DNA from: Butyrivibrio sp. AE3004
Lineage (GTDB): Bacteria > Bacillota > Clostridia > Lachnospirales > Lachnospiraceae
Direction: 5' to 3'
DNA length: 64,000 bases
Assembly: GCF_000703165.1 (NCBI RefSeq)
Contig: NZ_JNLQ01000002.1
Span: 3,162,001 to 3,226,000 of the forward strand
A model generated the notes under the pieces. That model was not told the origin of the DNA. It saw only the letters and a program-made list of their open reading frames with translations, and ran no database searches. The first letter of the stretch is position 1. Each line of letters opens with the position of its first letter. This document shows, piece after piece, positions 35,441-44,316 of this stretch. A program made the translations under genes and the position numbers.

Positions 35441-36448
35441 TTACAACCCACGATAATCAAAAGCCGGAATAAAGCTTTCCGAGTCGGTACCTTCTCCTTG
35501 GAAAAAGCCATTTTCTATTCCACAATCAATAGAATAATCCAATAATTTATCATACTCGGAAGCCTTTATTCCGGATAACAATTCAGGATAACTCTCAAGA
35601 TTGCCGCAAGGGGTAAACTGGTTCATAATGCTGATATAAATCTTATTTCCAAATCGTTCGATCAGTTTACTTATAACCGCTTTGGAATCCTGAAGCTGAC
35701 CTGGAAGCATAAGATGCCTTACTATAACTCCTCTTGTCATAAGCGGTCCTGTGTAGTCATCATCGGATTCTTCCATTAATGCATTATATTGCACCGCATT
35801 GATGCGTTTATTATGTCCATTTCCACACGCCTTGGCAAATTCCGGTTCTCCCACCTGTCTTAACATTTCTTCAATTGCATCCATTGCTATATCAAAGTAC
35901 ATAGGGGCATTACTGTATCGAATCGCAAGAGTATCTGAATAATACTTGCAATCAGGAAGATATATATCCACAAGTCCCTCAAGCATTTTTAATGTGTCAA
36001 CATTTTCATAAGCACTCGTGTTGTATACCACTGGAATATCAAGTCCCTGATCATGCGCTTTCTCCAAAGCTAAAATTATTATCGGTACAAAATGTGTTGG
36101 CGTCACAAGATTTATATTTGATGCTTTCTGTTCCCGGAGTTCCAGAAAAATTTCCGCAAGCCGCTCAGGTGTTATTTTCTTTGCTATTTTCCCCGAAGCA
36201 ATACTCTCATTCTGGCAAAAAACGCAGCGCATATTACACCCTGAAAAAAACACCGTTCCCGAGCCATTATCTCCCGATATACAAGGCTCTTCCCAAGCAT
36301 GAAGATACGCTCTTGCCGCCGTAAGATGAGCCGTTTGACCACAATAGCCCATCTCTCCATCCATCCTGTTTACATTACATTTTCTTGGGCATATAGCACA
36401 TTTTCTAAATAATTTTTCTGCATTACTACTGTATATTTCTTTAATCAT
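35441..36448 (-). CDS. PflX-like radical SAM protein
   Basis: A 335-residue radical SAM protein. An N-terminal Cys cluster 'CAICPRKCNVNR' with 'GYCG' precedes the radical SAM motif 'SGCNMRCVFCQN' (about residue 70). Later motifs 'NLVTPTHFVP' and 'YLPDCKYYSDTLAIRYS' match the COG1313 group, described as homologues of pyruvate formate-lyase activases. The motif cysteines would bind a [4Fe-4S] cluster that cleaves SAM; the substrate is unknown. It lies 39 bp downstream of tadA on the same strand and its stop is 38 bp from the SRP promoter. Confidence 0.88.
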   Translation of the reverse strand: MIKEIYSSNAEKLFRKCAICPRKCNVNRMDGEMGYCGQTAHLTAARAYLHAWEEPCISGDNGSGTVFFSGCNMRCVFCQNESIASGKIAKKITPERLAEIFLELREQKASNINLVTPTHFVPIIILALEKAHDQGLDIPVVYNTSAYENVDTLKMLEGLVDIYLPDCKYYSDTLAIRYSNAPMYFDIAMDAIEEMLRQVGEPEFAKACGNGHNKRINAVQYNALMEESDDDYTGPLMTRGVIVRHLMLPGQLQDSKAVISKLIERFGNKIYISIMNQFTPCGNLESYPELLSGIKASEYDKLLDYSIDCGIENGFFQGEGTDSESFIPAFDYRGL

Positions 36449-36487
36449 TTTTCTTATCTGTATTTGTACAGTCCCCGGACCAATACC

Positions 36488-37039
36488 CTACTCCGATTCT
36501 TCCGCTAATTTTTGAGCTTCTCTTCTGGCTTCCTTTTCAGCTTTATTCCTCTTTCTTAGCTCTGTGAAAAATTCCTTCAATATATCGCTGCAGTTCTCTT
36601 CAAGAACCCCTCTTTTCACATCCACCTGATGATTAAATTCAGGATTCTCCAATATATTCAGTATTGAGCCTCCACATCCTGATTTTGGACTTGAAGCTCC
36701 CATAACCAATCTGGGAATTCTTGACTGAACTATAGCACCCGCACACATTTGGCACGGCTCAAGCGTAACGTAAAGCGTGCACTCCTCAAGTCTCCAATCA
36801 CCCATCTTTTTGCATGCTTTTTTTATCGCAGTTATCTCTGCATGGCAAAGGACGGATTTATCCGTATTTCTTCGATTGTAACCTCTTCCTATGATTTTTC
36901 CTTCATATACAATCACACAACCTATCGGAACTTCACCTAAATCTATTGCTTTTCTGGCTTGTTTCAGTGCTGCTCTCATATATTTTTCATCAAGTTTTTC
37001 TTCTTCCGTCTTCACTTTTAGTTCAGGGTAATTCTTCAT
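36488..37039 (-). CDS. tadA: tRNA-specific adenosine deaminase TadA
   Basis: A 183-residue cytidine/adenosine deaminase-fold enzyme. Zinc and catalytic residues are in 'VLCHAEITAIKKA' (His, Glu) and 'LEPCQMCAGAIVQSRIP' (two Cys). It converts A34 to inosine in tRNA-Arg(ACG). The C-terminal 'LKEFFTELRKRNKAEKEARR' is the typical basic tail. Slightly longer than average because of a charged N-terminus. AGGAAT precedes ATG 37039. Confidence 0.95.
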   Translation of the reverse strand: MKNYPELKVKTEEEKLDEKYMRAALKQARKAIDLGEVPIGCVIVYEGKIIGRGYNRRNTDKSVLCHAEITAIKKACKKMGDWRLEECTLYVTLEPCQMCAGAIVQSRIPRLVMGASSPKSGCGGSILNILENPEFNHQVDVKRGVLEENCSDILKEFFTELRKRNKAEKEARREAQKLAEESE

Positions 37040-37128
37040 ATTTTAATTCCTACCATTTTACTAGTATTTGAATTCTATTTTTGTTATTATTACTGTTAAC
37101 ATATCAATTTGAATCTGAAAGGACAACT

Positions 37129-37189
37129 CCGACCACAAATACTATATCTTATGTGTTTTTCAAAATATAACAAAAACTGCAGTGGTCGG
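37129..37189. promoter_or_regulatory. Inverted repeat upstream of the Rrf2 gene
   Basis: CCGACCAC (37129-37136) and GTGGTCGG (37182-37189) are perfect inverted copies 45 bases apart in the spacer between tadA and the Rrf2 regulator. They may be paired half-sites for the regulator, or the stem of a leader RNA. A TATAAT sequence at 37197-37202 directly precedes the ATG. Confidence 0.5.
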
Positions 37190-37204
37190 TATCAAATATA
37201 ATAT

Positions 37205-37639
37205 ATGAAAATATCAACAAAAGGAAGATATGCTTTAAGGGTTATGATTGATCTTGCCCTTCACAACACAGGTGAATACATATCCTTAAAAGACATATCC
37301 GCAAGACAGAATCTAACTGTCAAATATTTGGAACAGATAGTTTCTTCACTGGGAAAAGCAGGATTTCTGCAAAGCATGCGAGGAAACAGCGGCGGACACA
37401 GATTGGCAAAGAATCCGTCCGACATTCGAATCGGGGATATTCTGAGAACTATGGAAGGCGGCCTTGCCCCTATAGGATGTATACAGGGTGAAGAAGTCTC
37501 TTGCCCCAAAGTCAACGAATGTCCAACCATAGAATTCTGGGTGGGACTCGACAAAGTAGTCAATGATTATGTAAACAGCTATACTTTGCAGGATCTTGTG
37601 AAACAGACAAAGAGCCTTCAGGATCAAACTATAATTTAA
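37205..37639 (+). CDS. Rrf2-family transcriptional regulator (IscR-like)
   Basis: A 144-residue winged-helix regulator with the family opening 'MKISTKGRYALRVMIDLA' and recognition region 'LTVKYLEQIVSSLGKAGFL'. Three cysteines, Cys92, Cys100 and Cys106, fall where IscR and related proteins bind an Fe-S cluster, although the first spacing (seven residues) is wider than in E. coli IscR (five). It may sense Fe-S status or redox. No Shine-Dalgarno sequence is visible before ATG 37205, and TATAAT ends two bases before it, which is unusual for this window. Confidence 0.9.
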   Translation: MKISTKGRYALRVMIDLALHNTGEYISLKDISARQNLTVKYLEQIVSSLGKAGFLQSMRGNSGGHRLAKNPSDIRIGDILRTMEGGLAPIGCIQGEEVSCPKVNECPTIEFWVGLDKVVNDYVNSYTLQDLVKQTKSLQDQTII

Positions 37640-37669
37640 AAAATGGGGCCGCCTAAAAAGACGGTCCCA
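37638..37669 (-). terminator. Terminator of the CdaR-like gene
   Basis: TGGGGCCG (37644-37651) pairs with CGGTCCCA (37662-37669), with one G-U pair. On the minus strand the stem is followed by six T residues. It abuts the stop codon of the converging Rrf2 gene. Confidence 0.8.
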
Positions 37670-37726
37670 CCACCATTCATGACAAACATTAAGTTCGGCA
37701 ATACCTCGATATATACTCTACTCTCC

Positions 37727-38818
37727 TCAAAATTGATTTGAGTCAACGTATTTCATATAGCTGAGTACCATGAGTGCTATTTTAAATGTCAAAGCCTCAT
37801 CAAAAGTTCTTATATCAAGCCCTGTTGCTTTTTCAAGTTTTTCAATTCTGTATACAAGAGTATTTCTATGCACAAACAGTTGTCTTGAAGTCTCTGATAC
37901 ATTCAGATTGTTTTCAAAAAACTTATTTATTGTGTTTAATGTTTCCTCGTCCAGATTGTCCGGAATCTCCCGACCTCCGAATATCTCATCGATGAAAATT
38001 CTGCACAGATTGATAGGCAGCTGATATATTAATCTTCCAATCCCCAGCGTATTATAGGCAATTACATGCTTTTCCGCATAAAAGATTTTACCAACATCAA
38101 GCGCCATCTTGGCTTCCTTATAGGATTTACTTATATCCTTTAATTCATTAACAATGGTTCCGTATGAAACCCTGACATCAAGCATAGCTTCCGTATTCAT
38201 CATATCAACAATTGTTGTTGCTATACTTTCTATATCCTCATATTTCTCATCGGATTTAAGTGCCTTAACCAAAATAACATTTGTTTCATCAACCGCTGTT
38301 ACATAGTCTCCGTTCTGAGTTGCAAACATACTCCCAAGAAGCTCAGCAGCACCACTGTCTCTCTCTGCTCTGGTCTCAACAAGTATAATAACTCTTGGAA
38401 CCGTTACATCTATCCTTAGTTTTTTTGCGCGATTGTAGATATCGATCAGAAGCAGGTTATCCAATAAGAGATTTTGGAAGAAATTGTTTCTATCATATTT
38501 TTCCTTATATGCCACTATAAGGCTCTGCAACTGGCTGACACATATTTTGCCAACCATATATGCATCTTCACCATGACCGGATGCAAGAAGAACGTAAACA
38601 AGCTCACCCTCATCTAAAATTTTTAATAGATGCATTCCTCCTATAACCTGGGAGTCAATTGGTGAATTCGCAAAATCCGAAACAAATTCCATATCAAAAG
38701 TAGGGGCTTCAATAGTTGCAGCTACAACTCTCCCCTTAAGATCCATAACGCTAAGCTGCACTCTCGTAATTGCAGAAAGTTCATCAATACTATTCTGAAT
38801 AATCTGCGCTGTTATCAT
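37727..38818 (-). CDS. CdaR/PucR-like transcriptional regulator
   Basis: A 363-residue regulator with an N-terminal sugar-diacid-recognition-like domain (about 1-130, 'IQNSIDELSAITRVQLSVMD'), a central GGDEF-like degenerate region ('YVTAVDETNVILVKAL'), and a C-terminal PucR helix-turn-helix ('NVSETSRQLFVHRNTLVYRI'). CdaR proteins control use of sugar acids such as glucarate in E. coli, but the ligand here is unknown. GGAGG precedes ATG 38818. It lies 130 bp downstream of the msmK-like gene, beyond that gene's terminator, and may regulate carbohydrate uptake. Confidence 0.88.
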   Translation of the reverse strand: MITAQIIQNSIDELSAITRVQLSVMDLKGRVVAATIEAPTFDMEFVSDFANSPIDSQVIGGMHLLKILDEGELVYVLLASGHGEDAYMVGKICVSQLQSLIVAYKEKYDRNNFFQNLLLDNLLLIDIYNRAKKLRIDVTVPRVIILVETRAERDSGAAELLGSMFATQNGDYVTAVDETNVILVKALKSDEKYEDIESIATTIVDMMNTEAMLDVRVSYGTIVNELKDISKSYKEAKMALDVGKIFYAEKHVIAYNTLGIGRLIYQLPINLCRIFIDEIFGGREIPDNLDEETLNTINKFFENNLNVSETSRQLFVHRNTLVYRIEKLEKATGLDIRTFDEALTFKIALMVLSYMKYVDSNQF

Positions 38819-38906
38819 ATAATTCTGCCTCCGGGAATTAAAAATCTTTGTAGGAATCGGGGTCTAAGTATGCATAACATGCCCGGTTCTGAACTAATAA
38901 TAAAAT

Positions 38907-38937
38907 AAAAAAAAGGGAGATGCAATGCATCTCCCTT
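38907..38937 (-). terminator. Terminator of the msmK-like gene
   Basis: AAGGGAGATGC and its complement form a near-perfect palindrome at 38913-38937, followed on the minus strand by eight T residues (38907-38914). Confidence 0.9.
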
Positions 38938-38948
38938 CATAAATCAAA

Positions 38949-40058
38949 TTAGTTTGTGATAACCTTTTCTGTCTCTTTGTCGAATACATGAATCTTCTCA
39001 ACATCGAATGCAAACTTAACCTTATCACCAGGACGAGCTGTTGTACGTGAATCAACACGTGCTGTAACAGGGAATCCTGCAAGATCAAAGTAAAGGTAAA
39101 CTTCTGCACCAAGAAGCTCGTATACGTTGATTGTTGACTCAAATACAGCCTTAGATGTGCTAACAACCATCTCTGAATCATCAACATCCTCGGGACGGAT
39201 ACCAAATGTAACTGTCTTTCCTGCATAACCGCCATCGATAACCTTCTTAGCCTTAGCCGGAGGAAGCTCGATTGACTGACCTGCAATCTTGAGGCAAGCC
39301 TTGTCGCCTGATACTTCAACTTCTGCATCAAGGAAGTTCATCTGAGGTGATCCCATGAATCCAGCTACGAAAAGGTTTGTAGGCTTGTCATAAAGGTTCT
39401 GAGGTGTATCAACCTGCTGAACAACACCATCCTTCATAACTACGATTCTTGTACCAAGTGTCATAGCCTCTGTCTGATCGTGTGTAACGTAAATGATTGT
39501 GGTACCAAGTCTCTGGTGAAGCTTAGCAATCTCAGTTCTCATCTGAACACGGAGCTTAGCATCAAGGTTTGAAAGAGGCTCATCCATAAGGAATACCTTA
39601 GGATTACGAACGATAGCACGACCCATAGCAACACGCTGTCTCTGACCACCGGAAAGAGCCTTCGGCTTACGATCAAGAAGGTTTGTAAGATCAAGGATCT
39701 TAGCTGCATCTTTAACCATCTTGTCAATCTCAGCCTTCGGAACTTTACGAAGCTTAAGTCCGAATGCCATGTTATCATATACTGTCATATGAGGATACAG
39801 AGCGTAGTTCTGGAATACCATTGCGATATCTCTGTCCTTAGGCTCTACATCGTTAACTACGCGATCACCAATCTTAAGTGTACCGGAAGAGATATCTTCC
39901 AGACCAGCGATCATACGAAGTGTTGTTGACTTACCACATCCTGAAGGTCCAACGAAAATGATGAACTCCTTATCCTGGATATCAAGATTGAAATTCTTAA
40001 CAGCTTCAAAACCGTTAGGATATACTTTGCATACATTCTCAAGTGTCAAACTTGCCAT
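38949..40058 (-). CDS. msmK: Sugar ABC transporter ATPase, MsmK/UgpC type
   Basis: Start set at ATG 40058 (MASLTLE) because AGGAGG is just upstream; the frame is open 28 more codons. The 369-residue protein has Walker A 'GPSGCGKSTTLR', Q-loop region 'MVFQNYALYPHM', signature 'LSGGQRQRVAMGRA', Walker B 'VFLMDEPLSNLDAKLR', and a C-terminal TOBE/OB regulatory domain. Proteins of this type are shared by many oligosaccharide (CUT1) importers whose permeases lack their own ATPase. No permease is adjacent, consistent with that shared role. Its leader carries a promoter-proximal hairpin. Confidence 0.95.
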   Translation of the reverse strand: MASLTLENVCKVYPNGFEAVKNFNLDIQDKEFIIFVGPSGCGKSTTLRMIAGLEDISSGTLKIGDRVVNDVEPKDRDIAMVFQNYALYPHMTVYDNMAFGLKLRKVPKAEIDKMVKDAAKILDLTNLLDRKPKALSGGQRQRVAMGRAIVRNPKVFLMDEPLSNLDAKLRVQMRTEIAKLHQRLGTTIIYVTHDQTEAMTLGTRIVVMKDGVVQQVDTPQNLYDKPTNLFVAGFMGSPQMNFLDAEVEVSGDKACLKIAGQSIELPPAKAKKVIDGGYAGKTVTFGIRPEDVDDSEMVVSTSKAVFESTINVYELLGAEVYLYFDLAGFPVTARVDSRTTARPGDKVKFAFDVEKIHVFDKETEKVITN

Positions 40059-40092
40059 TTTTATTTTCCTCCTCTTAGCAAACAAGTGGGAC

Positions 40093-40178
40093 AATGTCCC
40101 TGACATAAAAAAGTATAGCCAAAGCGATTTGCTTTGGCTATGCAACTATTATACAAAGATTTCAACAATCGTTGTCAA
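40093..40178 (-). promoter_or_regulatory. msmK promoter with immediate hairpin/attenuator-like leader
   Basis: On the minus strand TTGACA (40178-40173) and TATAAT (40153-40148) are separated by 19 bases. Transcription would start about 40141. The RNA then enters TAGCCAAAGC-loop-GCTTTGGCTA (40140-40116), followed by ACTTTTTTATG, which looks like an intrinsic terminator. A second small hairpin, GGGAC-ATT-GTCCC (about 40088-40100), follows before the ribosome site. The spacer contains a short inverted repeat, CAAC-AATC-GTTG (40163-40174), that could bind a repressor. The hairpin may instead stabilise the 5' end. Confidence 0.6.
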
Positions 40179-40260
40179 AATTGCTTATTTACTTTTTGTT
40201 TATAAAATCTTTAGGAATTAATGCACAAATTTTATAAATTCTTGTGTGCAATTTGACCTT

Positions 40261-40971
40261 TTACTTTTTATCTCTTGCTTCCTGCATACGCTTAATAGCT
40301 GCCTGAAGTTCTTCATCATCGTCTTCTGTTCTTACTTCTTCATCAGCTTCAGCAACTTTAGGCTCAAATTTCTTAAACAGACCATTATACATAAGAGCCA
40401 TAAGATATGAAGGTCCGGTAAATCCGAACATCACAAGGATAGGCACAATTCGTACGTCAAAGAAATATAAAAGCAAAATCGGAATAAGAGAAACCAATGC
40501 CATTCCAACCGTTCTTGGAAGTCCTAGGATTGAAAACATACACGCATTTTTCAAGGTATTCTTTATTGGATTCTCAAACCTTGACTGAAGCGGGAATATA
40601 TAAAGAAAAACCATGTAAAGAATTAAAGATATGCCAAGCAATATATATACATATATTCCGGGAATATTACCTGCATTTGCTCTTATCCACAAAACATCCA
40701 CCCCAATGATTCCCGCAATGGCAACTACGATTATCCAAAGGATTGTAGCCTGCTTGAAATTCTGCTTAAATGACTTCCAAAAGCCTTTAACAACATATGT
40801 TTCCTCTTCCCTTACCATCTTCAAAAGCACATAATGCATTCCTGTAAGCGCTGCACCACCTGTAAAAGGAATAATCATAAATACCAAAACCACAAGATTT
40901 AAAATCATGAGATCGGCAACCCTGTTAAGCACCCTCATAAAAGGGCTGTCTAAGTCAAAAAATTTTCCCAT
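40261..40971 (-). CDS. DUF624 (YesL-like) membrane protein
   Basis: A 236-residue protein with five or six predicted membrane helices and an acidic C-terminal tail. The opening 'FFDLDSPFMRVLNRVADLMI' followed by 'IPFTGGAALTGMHYVLLKM' is the YesL/DUF624 signature. Genes of this family usually lie beside carbohydrate (CUT1) transporters, and here it is 202 bp upstream of the shared ATPase gene. Function is unknown; a role in polysaccharide uptake is inferred from such neighbourhoods. GGAGAG precedes ATG 40971. Confidence 0.88.
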   Translation of the reverse strand: MGKFFDLDSPFMRVLNRVADLMILNLVVLVFMIIPFTGGAALTGMHYVLLKMVREEETYVVKGFWKSFKQNFKQATILWIIVVAIAGIIGVDVLWIRANAGNIPGIYVYILLGISLILYMVFLYIFPLQSRFENPIKNTLKNACMFSILGLPRTVGMALVSLIPILLLYFFDVRIVPILVMFGFTGPSYLMALMYNGLFKKFEPKVAEADEEVRTEDDDEELQAAIKRMQEARDKK

Positions 40972-41057
40972 AATATCACTCTCCTATATAAGTAAAAATT
41001 ATTTATTTTCCGATCTTTACCGGCTATTCATTTTTTTCCTTGCCGGCTTTTCTTCTC

Positions 41058-41095
41058 AAAAAAACGCTCAAGCATTACTATATCATGCTTGAGCG
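41058..41095 (-). terminator. Terminator of the alpha/beta hydrolase gene
   Basis: An 11-bp perfect stem, CGCTCAAGCAT (41065-41075) with ATGCTTGAGCG (41085-41095), is followed on the minus strand by seven T residues. Confidence 0.9.
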
Positions 41096-41120
41096 CTTAT
41101 TGCATTTTAATTTTGAAAAA

Positions 41121-42059
41121 TTACATAGCTATAGTCTTTTTTATCCAGGCAAGTTGATCAGCAAACACTGTCTCTCGCCCAATTTCCTGCTGAAGCTCGT
41201 GTCTCATTCCGTCATAAAGTTTAATTTCCAGATTTTGCAATCCAATCTGGTCTTTCCAAATACTAAACAGATGCTCTACACTCTTTCCGTACTCCCCGAC
41301 AGGGTCCTCCTTGCCAGCAGTAAGAAGAATCGGAAGCTTTTTGGGTATATCATCCATCTTTGCTAAATCCTGAACTCGTGTAAGAAGTTCAAAAAGTGTT
41401 TCAAATCCATTTATTGTAAATACAAAGTTATCTTTAGGGTCACTTTCATATTTCTTTACGCTATCTTCATTATGAGAAAGCCAGTCAAATTTACTTCTGG
41501 GACTGGATATTCTACTATTATATGCCTTAAACGCCATGTTATTCATGAAGTTTGAGCGATGTTTTTCGCCAAAGAACGCACCCAGAATAGCGCACATTGT
41601 CTTACCCGACTTAATTGTACCGGGCGACTGCCATCCGGTTCCCTGAATAATAGCACCCTGTATACCGGTTCCATATCTGGTCAGATATTCTCTTGCAACA
41701 AATGAACCAAAACTATGTCCCAATAAAATAACAGGTATACCCGGGTAATCCTCCTGTGTCATTTTCTTAAGTCTATGGGCATCACGCAAAATTACCGTAG
41801 CAGGATCGTTCTTGCAAAAATAGCCATAAGGTACTCTGGTAGATACAGAATCACCGTGACCAAGATGGTCGTTTCCAATAACCATAATTCCATTATTAGC
41901 GAGATAATTCGCAAATTCATCATAACGGTCTATATATTCCTGCATACCATGAATAATCTGCAGAATTGCTATCGGCTTTTCATCCGGAATCCATCTTATA
42001 GCATGAATAGTGGTTTCACGATCTCTCGATTTGTAGGTAAGTTCCTCTTTACGTGCCAT
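41121..42059 (-). CDS. Alpha/beta hydrolase (monoglyceride lipase/lysophospholipase type)
   Basis: A 312-residue serine hydrolase of the Hydrolase_4 family. Catalytic Ser is in 'LLGHSFGSFVARE' (about residue 115), Asp in 'LLTAGKEDPVGEYG' and His in 'LYDGMRHEL'; the early 'LQIIHGMQEYIDRYDEFA' is the oxyanion-side motif. No signal peptide, so it acts inside the cell, probably on acylglycerols or lysophospholipids; the substrate is unproven. AAGGGGG precedes ATG 42059. It has its own terminator. Confidence 0.9.
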   Translation of the reverse strand: MARKEELTYKSRDRETTIHAIRWIPDEKPIAILQIIHGMQEYIDRYDEFANYLANNGIMVIGNDHLGHGDSVSTRVPYGYFCKNDPATVILRDAHRLKKMTQEDYPGIPVILLGHSFGSFVAREYLTRYGTGIQGAIIQGTGWQSPGTIKSGKTMCAILGAFFGEKHRSNFMNNMAFKAYNSRISSPRSKFDWLSHNEDSVKKYESDPKDNFVFTINGFETLFELLTRVQDLAKMDDIPKKLPILLTAGKEDPVGEYGKSVEHLFSIWKDQIGLQNLEIKLYDGMRHELQQEIGRETVFADQLAWIKKTIAM

Positions 42060-42169
42060 AATACCCCCTTAAGCAATAACCTGCTTTTTTACCTAAAATT
42101 TATATTTACATTTTAGCATAATATCGTCATTCATATTCTTAAAAATTCGTTAAATAGTAAATTTTTTTC

Positions 42170-42201
42170 AAAAAAGACCTGTTCCCATAAAGGAACAGGT
42201 C
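42170..42201 (-). terminator. Terminator of metG
   Basis: A 10-bp perfect stem, GACCTGTTCC (42176-42185) with GGAACAGGTC (42192-42201), is followed on the minus strand by six T residues. Confidence 0.92.
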
Positions 42202-42227
42202 AAAACTTTAGCAAATAATTAAATTGA

Positions 42228-44285
42228 TCAGCAAATCTCCGCTCCGGATGGCATAGCCTTCTCAGGAGTCATAAGCGCAAGATTGCCCTCTGCATCCTCT
42301 GCACAAAGAAGCATTCCTTCAGACTCTACACCGGCAAGCTTAGCAGGCTTTAAATTGACAAGAACCATTACCTTCTTTCCAACCATTTCCTCAGGTGAAT
42401 AATATTTGCGAATACCTGAAACGATCTGCTTTGTCTGGCTGCCTATTTTTACCTGTGAGCAAAGAAGCTTTTTGGACTTGGGTACAGCTTCGCATGCGAT
42501 CACTTCACCAACCTGGAACTGCATCTTCATAAAATCATCGAACGTAATCTCATCCTTTGCAGGAATATCTATACCTTCATCAGACTTTTCATCTGCTGTA
42601 CTTTCCTCAGCTGTGCCAATAACTATTGCATTAGCTTCCTTAAGCATTCCGGCCTTTGTAAGATTTTCTTTTGCTTTTTTCTGAGACTCCATAAAATCAG
42701 CCTTCTGCTTTTCTGTAATTTTGGCAGCTTCAGCAAGAACTTCATTTAGGTCTTTTCTGGCAAAGCACTGCTCAGGAGCATCCGTTACCTTTGTGCCACT
42801 CTCATAAATTCCGAATGTTGATAATGTATCAAAATCACGGCTCTTTGTATTGAGCATGCCGAATATTTTTTCAGCTGTTCTGGGCATAAAAGGCTCCAGA
42901 AGACTTGCTCCGATCGTAATACCCTCAACAAGATTGTAAAGAACTGTTGAAAGTCTGTCTGACTGAGCCTCATCCTTTGCAAGATTCCAAGGCTCTGTCT
43001 CATCAATATATTTATTGCAGCGTTTAAATACTGTAAAAATCTCTGTAAGAGCATCAGCAACTCTAAGCTCTTCCATCTTCTTCTCTACCTTATCGTAAGC
43101 ACCTGTACATACAGCCTTGAGATCAGCATCCACTCCGCCTTCAACATCCTTGTTTGCAACAATGCCGTCAAAGTACTTGTTTGACATAGCAATAGTACGA
43201 TTTACAAGGTTTCCGAGTGTATTTGCAAGATCTGAATTGTATCTCTCAACCATGAGTTCCCATGTGATAACACCATCATTATCATAAGGCATTTCATGCA
43301 GAACAAAATACTTAACCGGATCTACTCCGAAAAGACTTACAAGGTCATCAGCATAGATTACGTTGCCCTTTGACTTACTCATCTTTTCTCCGCCCTGTAG
43401 AAGCCATGGATGTCCGAATACCTGCTTAGGAAGCGGTTCACCGAGTGCCAACAGGAAAATAGGCCAATAAATTGTATGGAATCTTATAATATCTTTTCCT
43501 ATAAGATGAAGATCTGCAGGCCACCACTTTTTGTAGTCTTCACTACTGTTATCAACATCATAGCCAATACCTGTAATATAATTTGTCAAAGCATCAAGCC
43601 ACACATAAACTACATGCTTTTCATCAAAACTTACAGGAATACCCCATTTAAACGATGTTCTTGATACACAAAGATCCTGAAGTCCCGGAAGAAGGAAATT
43701 ATTCATCATCTCGTTTTTACGGGAAACGGGCTGAATAAATTCAGGATGTTCATTTATGTAATCAATAAGCTTAGGCGCATATTTGCTCATTTTGAAGAAA
43801 TATGCTTCCTCTTCTGCAGGATGAACATCAGATCCACATTCAGGACACTTACCGTCTACAAGCTGAGATTCGGTATAAAATGCCTCGCATTCAGTGCAGT
43901 ACATTCCCTTATAGGATCCTTTATAAATATCACCCTGGTCATAGAATTTCTTAAAGATCTTTTGTACCTGTTGTACATGATCCTCATCTGTGGTACGGAT
44001 AAATCTGTCATAAGAAGTATCCATCATATCCCAGAGACTCTTAATGGTTCCGGCAACTCCATCTACAAATTCCTTCGGGCTGCTGCATCCTGCCTCAATT
44101 GCTCTTGTTTCTATTTTCTGGCCATGTTCATCAGAACCTGTCTGAAAATGAACATCATAGCCATCTTTTCTCTTGTACCTGGCAATAGCATCAGCAAGCA
44201 CTATCTCATAGCTGTTGCCTATGTGAGGCTTACCTGATGTATATGCTATCGCAGTTGTAATATAATACTTTCCTTTGTTTTGCAT
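42228..44285 (-). CDS. metG: Methionyl-tRNA synthetase
   Basis: A 685-residue class I synthetase with the HIGH-type motif 'KPHIGNSYEIVLADAIAR', a single zinc knuckle 'CTECEAFYTESQLVDGKCPEC', the KMSKS motif in 'GGEKMSKSKGNVI', an anticodon-binding helical domain, and a C-terminal tRNA-binding OB domain ('MQFQVGEVIACEAVPKSKK'). It charges initiator and elongator tRNA-Met. AAGGAG precedes ATG 44285. It lies 31 bp after map, pairing the enzymes that begin and trim proteins. I see no T-box or SAM riboswitch before it. Confidence 0.97.
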   Translation of the reverse strand: MQNKGKYYITTAIAYTSGKPHIGNSYEIVLADAIARYKRKDGYDVHFQTGSDEHGQKIETRAIEAGCSSPKEFVDGVAGTIKSLWDMMDTSYDRFIRTTDEDHVQQVQKIFKKFYDQGDIYKGSYKGMYCTECEAFYTESQLVDGKCPECGSDVHPAEEEAYFFKMSKYAPKLIDYINEHPEFIQPVSRKNEMMNNFLLPGLQDLCVSRTSFKWGIPVSFDEKHVVYVWLDALTNYITGIGYDVDNSSEDYKKWWPADLHLIGKDIIRFHTIYWPIFLLALGEPLPKQVFGHPWLLQGGEKMSKSKGNVIYADDLVSLFGVDPVKYFVLHEMPYDNDGVITWELMVERYNSDLANTLGNLVNRTIAMSNKYFDGIVANKDVEGGVDADLKAVCTGAYDKVEKKMEELRVADALTEIFTVFKRCNKYIDETEPWNLAKDEAQSDRLSTVLYNLVEGITIGASLLEPFMPRTAEKIFGMLNTKSRDFDTLSTFGIYESGTKVTDAPEQCFARKDLNEVLAEAAKITEKQKADFMESQKKAKENLTKAGMLKEANAIVIGTAEESTADEKSDEGIDIPAKDEITFDDFMKMQFQVGEVIACEAVPKSKKLLCSQVKIGSQTKQIVSGIRKYYSPEEMVGKKVMVLVNLKPAKLAGVESEGMLLCAEDAEGNLALMTPEKAMPSGAEIC

Positions 44286-44316
44286 CTATTGAAATCTCCT
44301 TAATATATTTACGTTC

